From Thermomonas sp. (GTDB taxonomy: Bacteria; Pseudomonadota; Gammaproteobacteria; Xanthomonadales; Xanthomonadaceae), in the NCBI RefSeq assembly GCF_019104945.1, contig NZ_JAHRWW010000033.1:49162-113161 (forward strand): 64,000 bases of DNA. Reading direction: 5' to 3'. Within the stretch, counting starts at the first letter, position 1, and the number at the start of each line of letters is the position of its first letter. A model generated the notes under the pieces. That model did no database searches, was not told where the DNA came from, and saw nothing but the letters and a program-made list of their open reading frames with translations. Below are positions 10,410 to 18,624 of the stretch, piece by piece. The translations under genes were made by a program, and so were the position numbers.

Positions 10410-10468
10410 CCAGGTATTATGACGCGGCCTATCAATTTCACGCAGTGAATTTTATTTCCGGCAACCCA

Positions 10469-10498
10469 TTGATCTAGCGATCAATTGCACGCTAGAAT
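10469..10498 (+). promoter_or_regulatory. sigma-70 promoter of rpmJ
   Basis: A -35 element TTGATC (10469-10474) and a -10 element TAGAAT (10493-10498) are separated by 18 bases. They lie 44 bases upstream of the rpmJ start in the cmk/rpmJ divergent gap. Confidence 0.55.
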
Positions 10499-10542
10499 GT
10501 GCGGCTTCGTATTTCTTCCCATCCATTTGCCGAGGTTTCATC

Positions 10543-10668
10543 ATGAAGGTCCTGTCCTCCCTGAAGTCGGCGAAGGCCCGTCACCGCGACTGCAAGGTGG
10601 TTCGCCGTCGTGGCAAGGTCTTCGTGATCTGCAAGTCCAACCCGCGTTTCAAAGCGCGTCAGCGCTAA
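10543..10668 (+). CDS. rpmJ: 50S ribosomal protein L36, type B (zinc-free form)
   Basis: A 41-residue basic protein starting [11 protein letters not shown] and ending N-P-R-F-K-A-R-Q-R. Only two cysteines are present (17 and 30), so the zinc knuckle of the C+ form is missing. It resembles the YkgO-type paralogue. It stands alone, with its own promoter and a strong terminator, rather than in the spc ribosomal operon. In some bacteria the zinc-free L36 replaces the zinc form under zinc limitation; whether a second rpmJ exists elsewhere cannot be seen here. Confidence 0.93.
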   Translation: MKVLSSLKSAKARHRDCKVVRRRGKVFVICKSNPRFKARQR

Positions 10669-10692
10669 GCAACAGCGCGTTGGCTGCATGCC

Positions 10693-10719
10693 AAAAAGGC
10701 CGCCTCTGGGCGGCCTTTT
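10693..10719 (+). terminator. rho-independent terminator of rpmJ
   Basis: An 11-bp perfect stem (10694-10704 with 10709-10719), TCTG loop and terminal T4 run lie 25 bases after the rpmJ stop. Confidence 0.85.
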
Positions 10720-10749
10720 GCGTATTGAACTCTTGAGTATCTCAACACT

Positions 10750-11802
10750 ATGACCACGCAAACGCTGCGCTTCCCCGCCGAATGGGAGCCGCAATCCGCC
10801 ATCCTCATCGCTTGGCCGCACGCCGGAACCGATTGGGCGAAGCGCCTTGCCGCCGTCGAAACCACCTATACCGAACTTGCTGCAGCCATCACCCGCTTTC
10901 AGCCGCTGATCATCTGCGTGGCCGATGCCGAGGTGGAAGCGCGCGCGCGTGAGCTACTCGCCGTCAGCAGCGCATCGCTTGAGCGCATTCGTTTCGAACG
11001 GGTGGCCTACAACGACACCTGGCTGCGCGATAGCGGCCCGGTCACACTCGTGCCTGCAGAGAGCGCTGATGCTTCGCAGCCGTTTGGCCTGCTCGACTTT
11101 CACTTCACCGCGTGGGGTGGAAAATTTGAGGCCAGCCTCGACGACCAACTCGTAGAAAAACTTGCAGCACGCGGCCTGTTTCCCAATGCCTCGCGTCAGC
11201 GCATCGACTTCGCCTTAGAAGGTGGCGGCATCGAGACCGATGGCAAGGGCAGCTTGCTCACCACGTGGATCTGCCTGCACGAACGTCACCCTCACCTCAG
11301 CCGCGAAGAACTTAGCGCTCAGCTCGCCGCATGGCTCCAGCAAAAGCGCGTGCTGTGGCTCGATCACGGTTATTTAGAAGGTGACGACACCGACGCCCAT
11401 ATCGACACCCTCGCCCGCTTCGCACCGAATGAGGCCATCGTCTATCAGGCCTGTGATGACGCTGCAGATGCGCACTTCACCGAGCTACAGGCGATGGCGG
11501 CTGACATCGCGGCGCTACGCACCCTAGGTGGCCAGCCTTATCGGCAATTTCCGCTGCCGTGGGCGCAGCCTATTGTGGATGAAGGGCGCAGACTCGCGGC
11601 GTCTTACGCCAACTACCTCATCCTTAATGGTGCGGTACTGATGCCCGCCTATGGTGACGCCGCCGACAATGCTGCAGCCAACGTATTAGCGCTTGCCTAT
11701 CCGGGCCGCGAAATTATCCAAATCCCCTGCCGCCCACTGATCTGGCAGAACGGCAGCCTGCACTGCATTACGATGCAGCTTCCGGCGGGGCTGCTGGGCT
11801 AG
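10750..11802 (+). CDS. aguA: agmatine deiminase (PPAD family)
   Basis: Converts agmatine to N-carbamoylputrescine and ammonia in the arginine-decarboxylase route to putrescine. 350 residues with the guanidino-modifying enzyme fold signatures: N-D-T-W-L-R-D-S-G-P, E-G-G-G-I-E-T-D-G, the D-T-D-A-H-I-D-T-L-A-R-F segment holding the catalytic His, and the C-terminal G-S-L-H-C-I-T-M-Q with nucleophile Cys339. The second enzyme of the route (aguB, N-carbamoylputrescine amidase) is not adjacent. The 3' end overlaps the convergent histidine-kinase gene by 35 bases. Confidence 0.9.
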   Translation: MTTQTLRFPAEWEPQSAILIAWPHAGTDWAKRLAAVETTYTELAAAITRFQPLIICVADAEVEARARELLAVSSASLERIRFERVAYNDTWLRDSGPVTLVPAESADASQPFGLLDFHFTAWGGKFEASLDDQLVEKLAARGLFPNASRQRIDFALEGGGIETDGKGSLLTTWICLHERHPHLSREELSAQLAAWLQQKRVLWLDHGYLEGDDTDAHIDTLARFAPNEAIVYQACDDAADAHFTELQAMAADIAALRTLGGQPYRQFPLPWAQPIVDEGRRLAASYANYLILNGAVLMPAYGDAADNAAANVLALAYPGREIIQIPCRPLIWQNGSLHCITMQLPAGLLG

Positions 11803-12685
11803 CCTGCTCCAGATTTGGCTGACGAATGGGCAGCACGACTTGAAACGTGCTGCCCTGCCCCACGCGGCTCTTTACATCAATTCGTCCGTGGTGCTTATTC
11901 ACAATACTGTGGGAAATGGCCAGCCCAAGCCCAGTGCCGCGCCCGATGGGCTTGGTGGTAAAGAACGGGTCAAAAAGATGGGGCAGTGCATCGGCTGGAA
12001 TACCGCAGCCGTTATCGGTCACATTCACCCACACTTCGCTATCGCTACAACCGCTGGATAGCTCGATAGTGCCGTGGGTTTCAATCGCCTGCCCGGCATT
12101 GAGCAGTAAATTCATAAAGACCTGATTGATCTCCGATGCAAGACACTCCACCTGCGGCAGTGGGTTGTAGTGTTTTTCCAACCGCACTTTATATTTCAGC
12201 TCATTCCATACGATATTGAGCGTGGAATCTAAACCATGCAGCAAGTCCGCGGGCTGCATCTTCTGCTCCCTGCCCACGCGGGAAAAATCTTTCAGGTCTT
12301 GCACAATTTTAACGACCCGCTCGATCCCTTCGCGCGATTCGCGCAGTAGGTTTGGCAAATCCCCGATGATGTACTCCACATCCATCTGCTTGCGCATGCG
12401 CAAGAGGCTTTCGCGCTGTGCGATTGGATCGTCTGAAAATAGGGCTTCGTGGTATTTTTCGATCAGACCAAGCAGCACTGTGCCGTAATCTTGCAGCGTG
12501 CCGAGGTTGGAGCCAACGTAGCCAATAGGGTTATTGATCTCATGCGCCACACCTGCCGCCAGCTGGCCGATGGACGCCATTTTTTCCGACTGCAACAGCT
12601 GCTCTTGCGCCGTCGCTAAACGCTGCCCGGCGCGCTGCAGTTCTTCATATTGCAACTGATTGGCGCTACGTCCTGAACGAGTCAC
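11768..12685 (-). CDS. cytoplasmic sensor histidine kinase (GTG start)
   Basis: 305-residue kinase without a signal peptide or membrane segment. A short coiled N-terminus (residues ~8-35) leads into the H-box SIGQLAAGVAHEINNPIGYV with the phospho-acceptor His48. The N-box (MNLLLNAGQAI), G1 (D-N-G-C-G-I-P), F-box (FDPFFTTK) and G2 (GTGLGLAIS) motifs follow, so the ATPase domain is intact. The start is placed at GTG 12685, 17 bases past the flgN stop; the open frame extends to 12805 but that part lies inside flgN and reads as non-native. Being the last gene of the flgA-flgM-flgN strand suggests a role in motility or chemotaxis control, but no partner response regulator is adjacent (CheV on the other side carries a receiver domain). 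Confidence 0.8.
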   Translation of the reverse strand: MTRSGRSANQLQYEELQRAGQRLATAQEQLLQSEKMASIGQLAAGVAHEINNPIGYVGSNLGTLQDYGTVLLGLIEKYHEALFSDDPIAQRESLLRMRKQMDVEYIIGDLPNLLRESREGIERVVKIVQDLKDFSRVGREQKMQPADLLHGLDSTLNIVWNELKYKVRLEKHYNPLPQVECLASEINQVFMNLLLNAGQAIETHGTIELSSGCSDSEVWVNVTDNGCGIPADALPHLFDPFFTTKPIGRGTGLGLAISHSIVNKHHGRIDVKSRVGQGSTFQVVLPIRQPNLEQASPAAPPEAAS

Positions 12686-12702
12686 GCGCAGCCCGCCAAC
12701 GC

Positions 12703-13038
12703 TTAGACGCTTCCTAGCAGCCGGGATTGCGCCTGCGCACCGGCGTAGCCAGTACCGTCGTAGGTGGCGCTGGTTTCGGTACGCCCCAAATGGCGCAGCG
12801 TCCACGCCACTTCGCGGCGGCGCCGCGACAACAGCACGGCATTTGCGCGGTTAAGCTCATAGAGCGCTTCGATCCGCGTCGAGTCGCTGGCTTTAGCCAC
12901 CTGCTCCGCCTCTGCCAGCGCTTCTAACTTGGCCTGCGTCGATTGCAACAGGCCTTCAATATCGTGTTCCAACAACGCCTGACGCTCGGCCTTCAGGGCC
13001 GACTCCAATGCATCCAACGGGTGCACATCCTGGCTCAT
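12703..13038 (-). CDS. flgN: flagellar export chaperone FlgN
   Basis: 111-residue helical protein of the FlgN family, with a charged coiled N-terminus (A-L-E-S-A-L-K-A-E-R-Q-A-L) and a second helix pair. FlgN binds the C-termini of the hook-filament junction proteins FlgK and FlgL before export; both are encoded in this window. The gene overlaps the flgM stop by 4 bases, giving translational coupling in a flgM-flgN pair. Confidence 0.85.
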   Translation of the reverse strand: MSQDVHPLDALESALKAERQALLEHDIEGLLQSTQAKLEALAEAEQVAKASDSTRIEALYELNRANAVLLSRRRREVAWTLRHLGRTETSATYDGTGYAGAQAQSRLLGSV

Positions 13039-13349
13039 CGCAGCAGCTGACGTTCCAAAGCAAGCAGACGGTTCGCGATATCCTGCGGATTCACTTGATA
13101 GGTGCCGGACTCGATTGCACTGCGCAGCTCTTTCACCCGCGCCATATCAACCTTGTTCGACGACGCCATATCTTTTGCCATGGCCTTGATGCCCACAGCT
13201 TCCCCGGTTAAACGCAGGCTATCGACCGGCGGGGTTTTCTGTACGTCGGCATCACGGGCCACTGCGCCCGAGCGCGCTTGGTTGGCTTCCTTTACGAGCG
13301 GCGTCTCGACTGGCTTAGCCGACAAGCCTCCATCGATTTTAGTACTCAT
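13035..13349 (-). CDS. flgM: anti-sigma-28 factor FlgM
   Basis: 104 residues with the typical disordered N-terminus (M-S-T-K-I-D-G) and a C-terminal sigma-binding helix region (V-D-M-A-R-V-K-E-L-R-S-A-I-E-S-G-T-Y). FlgM holds FliA inactive until the hook is finished and FlgM is exported. A FliA-type promoter lies directly upstream, giving the feedback loop known in enteric bacteria. The stop overlaps flgN. Confidence 0.92.
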   Translation of the reverse strand: MSTKIDGGLSAKPVETPLVKEANQARSGAVARDADVQKTPPVDSLRLTGEAVGIKAMAKDMASSNKVDMARVKELRSAIESGTYQVNPQDIANRLLALERQLLR

Positions 13350-13381
13350 GACGCGGTGCTCCTAAGGGGTGTTCGAACTCA

Positions 13382-13408
13382 GTAACGGCCGATACTGGGG
13401 TAACTTTA
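13382..13408 (-). promoter_or_regulatory. FliA (sigma-28) promoter of flgM
   Basis: On the minus strand TAAAGTTA, 11 bases, then GCCGTTAC. The consensus is TAAAGTTT-N11-GCCGATAA; only three of 16 positions differ. It lies 33 bases upstream of the flgM start and downstream of flgA, so flgM-flgN can be raised late in assembly independently of flgA. Confidence 0.8.
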
Positions 13409-13427
13409 GGGAAAAATGAAAAAACCT

Positions 13428-13940
13428 TCAATTGATCACCTCGACCGTCCCGTCGGGCGCCAAACGTCCGCGAATAATGCGGTGTGAGCTGTCATTTTCC
13501 ACATTAACAATGCCCCCAGCGCGCGCCTGCCCCAGCGCGCGACCGCCCATGCGCACCTCAGAAGCCCCAAACGCCGCGCGTAAAACAACAGGGTCACCGC
13601 GCCGCACTAAGATTTCTGAATCCACACTCGCTACGTTACCACGAGTTCCGCCGCCTACTGAAGTGTCGGCCGGGCGTACCGGCACGTACAGCCGCCATCC
13701 CGGCACGTCCGGGCAGCGCACATCGGCCAACTGTGGCCCCGCTGCCGTGGCGGCCAGAGGCTGTTTACAAGCTTTTAGACGCAATCCCGGCACCAAGGTG
13801 GCCTGTGCGCCCGGTCCGGCCTGAATCACAGCCAGCGCTGCATCACGCACCGCTTGCAAGGACTGAGCCGCCTCTTGCGCACGCGCAGCGCCCACTGAGA
13901 GCAGCAGTACGCAGGGCAGCAGAAGTGTGAAAACACGCAT
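13428..13940 (-). CDS. flgA: flagellar P-ring assembly chaperone FlgA
   Basis: 170-residue exported protein. A signal peptide (MRVFTLLLPCVLLLSVGAARAQ) fixes the start at 13940; an upstream Met at 13988 would bury it. The C-terminal SAF-type domain of FlgA is clear, with V-L-R-A-A-F-G-A-S-E-V-R and the closing V-N-V-E-N-D-S-S-H-R-I-I-R-G-R. It is shorter than the E. coli protein (about 219 residues), mostly between the signal and the SAF domain. FlgA helps FlgI polymerise in the periplasm. It has its own sigma-54 promoter. Confidence 0.88.
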   Translation of the reverse strand: MRVFTLLLPCVLLLSVGAARAQEAAQSLQAVRDAALAVIQAGPGAQATLVPGLRLKACKQPLAATAAGPQLADVRCPDVPGWRLYVPVRPADTSVGGGTRGNVASVDSEILVRRGDPVVLRAAFGASEVRMGGRALGQARAGGIVNVENDSSHRIIRGRLAPDGTVEVIN

Positions 13941-13976
13941 AAAGATCTCATTCGTGATGCAATCTGCTCCCAATGC

Positions 13977-13992
13977 AGCAAAAGTCATGCCA
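13977..13992 (-). promoter_or_regulatory. sigma-54 promoter of flgA
   Basis: The minus strand reads TGGCATGACTTTTGCT: the GG and GC doublets are separated by exactly 10 bases, as at RpoN sites (TGGCAC-N5-TTGCW). It is 36 bases upstream of the flgA start. Confidence 0.75.
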
Positions 13993-14030
13993 CACTCAAG
14001 CTCTGGCCGCCCCTGCCGAAAACTCTGACT

Positions 14031-14957
14031 ATGTCATCGCGCAACCAACTGCTGGACCGAATTGACCAACGTATCCGCCTCGCCGGGCATAATCGACTGG
14101 CGTTGCTGCTGTTTCGCTTGGGTGGGCGTCAGATTTTTGGCGTCAATGTTTTTAAGGTGCAGGAAGTGCTGCTGCGCCCGCAGCTGTTCACCATGCCGCA
14201 GCTCCCCAGCAGCTTTTTAGGGGCTGCCGACATTCGCGGCCGCAGCGTCCCGGTGCTGGATTTGGCTAGGGCCATCGGCCAGCCGGTGGATGAGCAGCCC
14301 AACTACCTTGTGGTGACCGAGTTCAACCGCACCGTTCAAGGCTTTTTAGTGTCGATGGTCGATCGCATCGTCAATATCGCCGTTGAAGATGTGATTCCGC
14401 CGCCAGACCTCGGCAACGACCCGCACTACCTCACCGGCGTCACGCGCTATCACGACGAACTCATTCAACTGGTGGACGTGGAAAGCGTACTGGCCGAAGC
14501 ACTGCCACCGCCCGCTGCGATTGCCTCGATCACCCCTATCATGAACGTGGGTAACCGCGAGGTACTGGTTGTGGACGACTCGCGTGTGGCGCGCAACCAG
14601 ATTCGCTTTGTGCTGGACCAGCTCGGCCTCACCTGCACCCAGCTCTCGGACGGGCGGCAGGCGCTTGACCACCTCAAGCAGCTGGCCGCCACTGGGGTGA
14701 AACCAACCGACCGCTACGCGATGGTGATCTCCGATATTGAGATGCCGTCGATGGACGGCTACACGCTAACGTCGGAAATTCGACGCGACCCCGCGCTCAA
14801 AGACCTCTATGTGCTGCTGCACACCTCACTTTCAGGTGTTTTCAATCACGCCATGGTTGAACGGGTCGGTGCCGACGATTTTGTGCCGAAATACTCGCAA
14901 CATGAGCTGGCAGAACGGATCAAGCAGCGGGTAACGGCGGCTTCGCAAAAAACTTAA
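14031..14957 (+). CDS. cheV: chemotaxis coupling protein CheV (CheW-receiver fusion)
   Basis: 308 residues. Residues ~20-165 form a CheW-like scaffold domain and ~176-300 a receiver domain with the acidic pair D182/D183, phospho-acceptor D235 (I-S-D-I-E-M-P-S-M-D-G), T265 and K287, all intact. CheV links chemoreceptors to CheA and is thought to tune adaptation through its phosphorylation. It is divergent from flgA and precedes flgB by 119 bases, which include a sigma-54 promoter. Confidence 0.93.
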   Translation: MSSRNQLLDRIDQRIRLAGHNRLALLLFRLGGRQIFGVNVFKVQEVLLRPQLFTMPQLPSSFLGAADIRGRSVPVLDLARAIGQPVDEQPNYLVVTEFNRTVQGFLVSMVDRIVNIAVEDVIPPPDLGNDPHYLTGVTRYHDELIQLVDVESVLAEALPPPAAIASITPIMNVGNREVLVVDDSRVARNQIRFVLDQLGLTCTQLSDGRQALDHLKQLAATGVKPTDRYAMVISDIEMPSMDGYTLTSEIRRDPALKDLYVLLHTSLSGVFNHAMVERVGADDFVPKYSQHELAERIKQRVTAASQKT

Positions 14958-15025
14958 GCCCGAAAATTTCAGCGCAGCGCTCAATCACCACGCATTTCGC
15001 CCGGAAAGGCTCACCACACAACGGT

Positions 15026-15041
15026 TGGCACAAATTTTGCT
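15026..15041 (+). promoter_or_regulatory. sigma-54 promoter of the flgB-L operon
   Basis: TGGCACAAATTTTGCT matches the RpoN consensus with correct GG-N10-GC spacing and a preceding T. The predicted transcript start (about 15052) is 25 bases before flgB. It drives the long rod-hook operon. Confidence 0.88.
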
Positions 15042-15076
15042 GATAGCCATGCACAGAACCTCATTGAGAGGGGAGC

Positions 15077-15439
15077 ATGAGCGATTTTCTAGGCATCCAT
15101 GGCACCGCCCTAGCCCTGCGTGAGCAGCGGCTGCAGCTACTTGCCTCCAATTTGGCCAACGCCGATACCCCTGGCTATCAGGCCCGTGACCTCGATTTCA
15201 GCGCCGCGCTGCAAGCGGCGCTCATGCCTGGTGGCAGCGAAACCAGCGATGCCATTGGCGCTGCAGCCAGTGGGGCCACCTATCAGCGCCCGGCGCTGCA
15301 AGCCAGCCTCGACGGCAACACGGTGGATACCCAGCGCGAGCAGGCCACGTTCGCGCAAGCGGCGCTTGAATACCGCGCCTCCATGTCGTTTGTGGAATCC
15401 AAGGTGCGCACCATGCTAACCGCGATTACCGGCGAATAA
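15077..15439 (+). CDS. flgB: flagellar proximal rod protein FlgB
   Basis: 120 residues, slightly short for the family. The N-terminal rod motif SNLANADTPGYQARD is present, and the C-terminus has the F-A-Q-A-A-L-E-Y-R-A-S-M-S-F helix that packs with it. It has a strong GGGGAG ribosome site. FlgB is an early rod subunit exported by the flagellar type III system. First gene of the operon. Confidence 0.93.
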   Translation: MSDFLGIHGTALALREQRLQLLASNLANADTPGYQARDLDFSAALQAALMPGGSETSDAIGAAASGATYQRPALQASLDGNTVDTQREQATFAQAALEYRASMSFVESKVRTMLTAITGE

Positions 15440-15451
15440 GGAGCCTTCTAA

Positions 15452-15859
15452 ATGAGCAATCTCCCTATTTTTGACGTAGCAGGCTCCGCAATGCAGGCAC
15501 AGTCGGTGCGCCTGAGTACCGTTGCCAGCAACCTAGCCAATGCGAACACCATTGCCGGGACAGCAGAAGGGGCGTACCGCGCCAAGATGCCGCTGTTCCA
15601 AACCGAAACCATTCCCAGCAAGCCTGAGCTTGCTGGGGTGCGGGTGGCTGAGGTGCAAGAAAGCACCGCGGCCCCCACCCGCCGCTATGACCCCGGCAAT
15701 CCATCCGCCAACGAGCAAGGCTACGTCTTTGCTCCCGAAATCGACCCGGTGGCGCAAATGGTGGACATGATTTCCGCCTCGCGCAGCTACCAAGCCAATG
15801 TCGAAGTCTTCAACAGCGCCAAGGAATTGGCCGTTGCCACCTTAAATATGGGCCGTTAA
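15452..15859 (+). CDS. flgC: flagellar proximal rod protein FlgC
   Basis: 135 residues. Rod-protein N-terminus (STVASNLANANTIAG) and the C-terminal helix with V-A-Q-M-V-D-M-I-S-A-S-R-S-Y-Q-A-N. An AAGGAG ribosome site lies 8 bases upstream of the start. It follows flgB by 12 bases. Confidence 0.95.
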   Translation: MSNLPIFDVAGSAMQAQSVRLSTVASNLANANTIAGTAEGAYRAKMPLFQTETIPSKPELAGVRVAEVQESTAAPTRRYDPGNPSANEQGYVFAPEIDPVAQMVDMISASRSYQANVEVFNSAKELAVATLNMGR

Positions 15860-15861
15860 CG

Positions 15862-16536
15862 ATGAGTACCGTCACCTCCGCCACTTCTTCATCCGATGCT
15901 TGGTATTCGAAATACATGGGGAGTAATTCCAGTCCTCAGTCCAAGAACACCACCGACAAAACTGACTTTCTGCGCATGATGACCGAGCAGATGAAGAATC
16001 AGGACCCACTCAACCCGGTGCAAGGGGCCGATTTCCTTGCCCAGCTGGCGCAATTTTCTACTGTGCAGGGCATTGAAAAAATGCAAGAAGCAATGGGCGC
16101 AATGGCCAGTGTGATGGAAAGTGATCAGTCACTGCGCGCTGCAGCGTTGGTAGGTCGTGACGTGCAGATCGCGGCCGAAAAAGTCACCCTCGCCGCAGGT
16201 GCGGGGGTCAAAGGTGAGATTACCGCCTCAAAGGCAGGCCCTGTACAGGTGGAGGTGCTCGATGCAAAGGGCAATGTCGTCCACAAGATGGCGCTGGAAG
16301 CCGACGCTAGCGGGCCATTGGCATTCCAATGGGACGGCAAGACCGGCAACGGCGATACCGCACCCGCAGGCAGTTATTCCTTTCGTGCCACTACCGGCAG
16401 CGACGCGAAAGGCGAAGCACTCTCGGTACGGCTGATTTCGCGCGTCGAAAGCGTCTCTATCGAGCCCCAAGGTCTTGTCCTCAACATCGCAGGACTAGGC
16501 AGTCACGCCCTTTCCACCATCCGTCGCATCAGCTAA
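15862..16536 (+). CDS. flgD: flagellar hook assembly (cap) protein FlgD
   Basis: 224 residues. The N-terminal export and scaffold region holds the conserved D-F-L-R-M-M-T-E-Q-M-K-N-Q-D-P-L-N-P segment; the C-terminal half is the FlgD Ig-like/tudor region (G-P-V-Q-V-E-V-L-D and F-Q-W-D-G-K). FlgD caps the growing hook and is removed afterwards. It starts 2 bases after flgC. Confidence 0.94.
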   Translation: MSTVTSATSSSDAWYSKYMGSNSSPQSKNTTDKTDFLRMMTEQMKNQDPLNPVQGADFLAQLAQFSTVQGIEKMQEAMGAMASVMESDQSLRAAALVGRDVQIAAEKVTLAAGAGVKGEITASKAGPVQVEVLDAKGNVVHKMALEADASGPLAFQWDGKTGNGDTAPAGSYSFRATTGSDAKGEALSVRLISRVESVSIEPQGLVLNIAGLGSHALSTIRRIS

Positions 16537-16566
16537 CCACACCCCCCGTTTCCACAGGAGCGCACC

Positions 16567-17796
16567 ATGAGCTTTCGAATCTCCGTCACCGGCATGAATG
16601 CCGCCAGTTCCGATCTGGAAGTGACCTCCCACAATATCGCCAACGTCAACACCGTCGGCTTCAAATCCTCGCGCGCCGAGTTCGCCGATATGTTTGCGGT
16701 GTCCGGCTACGGTATTTCGCAAAATGCGATCGGTGCCGGTGCGCGCCTTTCGGCGGTGGCGCAGCAGTTCAGCCAAGGCAATATCGACTTCACCGGCCGT
16801 TCGCTGGACATCGCGATTGCCGGCCAAGGATTTTTCACCATGGCCAGCGGCGGCAGTATCGTCTATTCCCGCGCGGGCAACTTTCAGGCCGATCAAAACG
16901 GTTATGTGATCAACCCCTCCAACCAGCGCCTGCAAGTGTTTCCGCCCAATGCCGCCGGTGGTTTCGATATTGGCCGCCTCACCGACCTGCAGCTGCCCAA
17001 CGGCGATTCGCCGCCTTCGGCCACCACCTCGGCCAAGGTGCAAACCACGCTACCTGCCGGCGCAACCGCGCCCCTCGTGTCTCCGTTCGATCCGAATAAC
17101 TCGGGCTCTTACAACTTCATGACGTCGGCTGAAATTTATGATTCGCTCGGCGGCGTACACACCCAAACCATGTACTACGTTAAAACTGCCAACCCGAACG
17201 AGTGGCAGATGAATACGTATATCGACGGCACCGCCGTCAACCCCGGCGGCACCCCAACTACTCTGCAATTCGACGGTTCGGGCACGCTGACCACCCCAGC
17301 TCCGCCGTCCACAGTGACTTTGGATCCGTTCACGCCCACCAATGGCGCGGCGGCCATCAATGTCAACTTGGATGTCTCCGGTTCAACCCAATACGGCAGT
17401 AAGTTCGTCGTCAACACGCTGTCGCAAAATGGTTATGCCACCGGCCGCATTATTGGTGTTGAAATTTCCGACGAGGGCGTGGTCTCGGCACGTTATACCA
17501 ACGGCACGGTCAACCCGCTTGGGCAGATCGCGATGACCAACTTCCCCAACACCCAAGGCTTGCAGCCCATTGGCAATAACGCTTGGGCGGAAACCTACAA
17601 GTCGGGTCAGCCGCTGCGCGGGCAGGCCGGTACGTCAGACTTCGGCATGATCCAAGGCGGCGCGCTGGAAGTGTCGAACGTGGATTTGACCTCGCAGCTG
17701 GTAAACATGATCAGCGCGCAGCGCAACTTCCAAGCCAACTCGCAGATGATCTCGACGCAAGACCAGATCATGCAAACCGTCATCAACATGCGTTGA
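16567..17796 (+). CDS. flgE: flagellar hook protein FlgE
   Basis: 409 residues, typical hook size. N-terminal motif HNIANVNTVGFKSSRAEF, central hook-surface domains, and the C-terminal segment V-D-L-T-S-Q-L-V-N-M-I-S-A-Q-R-N-F-Q that forms the inner tube. Preceded by an AGGAG ribosome site. Confidence 0.96.
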   Translation: MSFRISVTGMNAASSDLEVTSHNIANVNTVGFKSSRAEFADMFAVSGYGISQNAIGAGARLSAVAQQFSQGNIDFTGRSLDIAIAGQGFFTMASGGSIVYSRAGNFQADQNGYVINPSNQRLQVFPPNAAGGFDIGRLTDLQLPNGDSPPSATTSAKVQTTLPAGATAPLVSPFDPNNSGSYNFMTSAEIYDSLGGVHTQTMYYVKTANPNEWQMNTYIDGTAVNPGGTPTTLQFDGSGTLTTPAPPSTVTLDPFTPTNGAAAINVNLDVSGSTQYGSKFVVNTLSQNGYATGRIIGVEISDEGVVSARYTNGTVNPLGQIAMTNFPNTQGLQPIGNNAWAETYKSGQPLRGQAGTSDFGMIQGGALEVSNVDLTSQLVNMISAQRNFQANSQMISTQDQIMQTVINMR

Positions 17797-17845
17797 TGCA
17801 CGCCACGAAGCGCCCTCCGATTGGTGAGGGCGCAAGGAGCTCGAA

Positions 17846-18592
17846 ATGACCGACCGCGCGCTTTACGTAGCCATGACCGGGGCCAGCGCCATGCTGCGCG
17901 GGCAGGCCACGGTCGCCAACAATCTTGCCAACACCAGCACAGCAGGCTTTCAAGCTGCGTTAGAAGCGACCGTTGCATACCCGGTGGCCGGGCCTGGCTT
18001 GGCCTCGCGGGTAGCTACCGAGTCGCGCACGCTCGGCACCGATTCCAGCATCGGCACGATTCACAACACCGGCAACCCGCTGGACATTGCCCTGCGCCCA
18101 GATCGCTGGTTGGCCGTGCAAGACAGTGCGGGCGGTGTGGCCTATACGCGCAGCGGTGATCTGCAGCGCAACCCCAACGGCCTGTTGATGACCTCACGCG
18201 GGCAAATGGTCTTGGGCGCCGACGGTGCTCCGGTCACCGTTCCCGACAACCAAGCACTGGATATAGGCGGCGACGGCACGATCTCCATCGTTCCCTTGGG
18301 GCAGCCGCCCTCCACGCTTACAGAGGCCGGAAAGCTGCAGCTAATTGCCGCAAAAACCACCGATATGGTGCGCGGTGAAGACGGTTTGATGCGCCCGCGC
18401 CCCGGCACGACCCCTGCCCCTGCCACCGACCAAGCACTGACCTCTGGCGCACTGGAAGACAGCAACGTTAAGCCTGCCGACGCACTGGTGCGGATGATCG
18501 AACTGGCGCGCCAATTTGAAACGCAGGTACAGATCTTGCAGAAGGTGGATGAGAACGCCCGCGCCACCAATTCGATGGTGTCACTGAGCTAA
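17846..18592 (+). CDS. flgF: flagellar proximal rod protein FlgF
   Basis: 248 residues. N-terminal ATVANNLANTSTAGFQAA, middle segment P-L-D-I-A-L-R-P-D-R-W-L-A-V, C-terminus P-A-D-A-L-V-R-M-I-E-L-A-R-Q-F-E-T-Q. A rod subunit exported by the flagellar type III system. An AAGGAG ribosome site precedes it. Confidence 0.95.
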   Translation: MTDRALYVAMTGASAMLRGQATVANNLANTSTAGFQAALEATVAYPVAGPGLASRVATESRTLGTDSSIGTIHNTGNPLDIALRPDRWLAVQDSAGGVAYTRSGDLQRNPNGLLMTSRGQMVLGADGAPVTVPDNQALDIGGDGTISIVPLGQPPSTLTEAGKLQLIAAKTTDMVRGEDGLMRPRPGTTPAPATDQALTSGALEDSNVKPADALVRMIELARQFETQVQILQKVDENARATNSMVSLS

Positions 18593-18624
18593 CGCCACGC
18601 ATAACGTTTTAGAGGACTGCTGCC

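Noticed and set aside
12686..12805. Extension of the histidine kinase frame into flgN
   Set aside because: Lies within flgN in another frame; composition is unlike the rest of the kinase.
16329..17099. 256-codon frame overlapping flgD and flgE
   Set aside because: Arg/His/Gln-rich shadow frame inside two well-supported flagellar genes.
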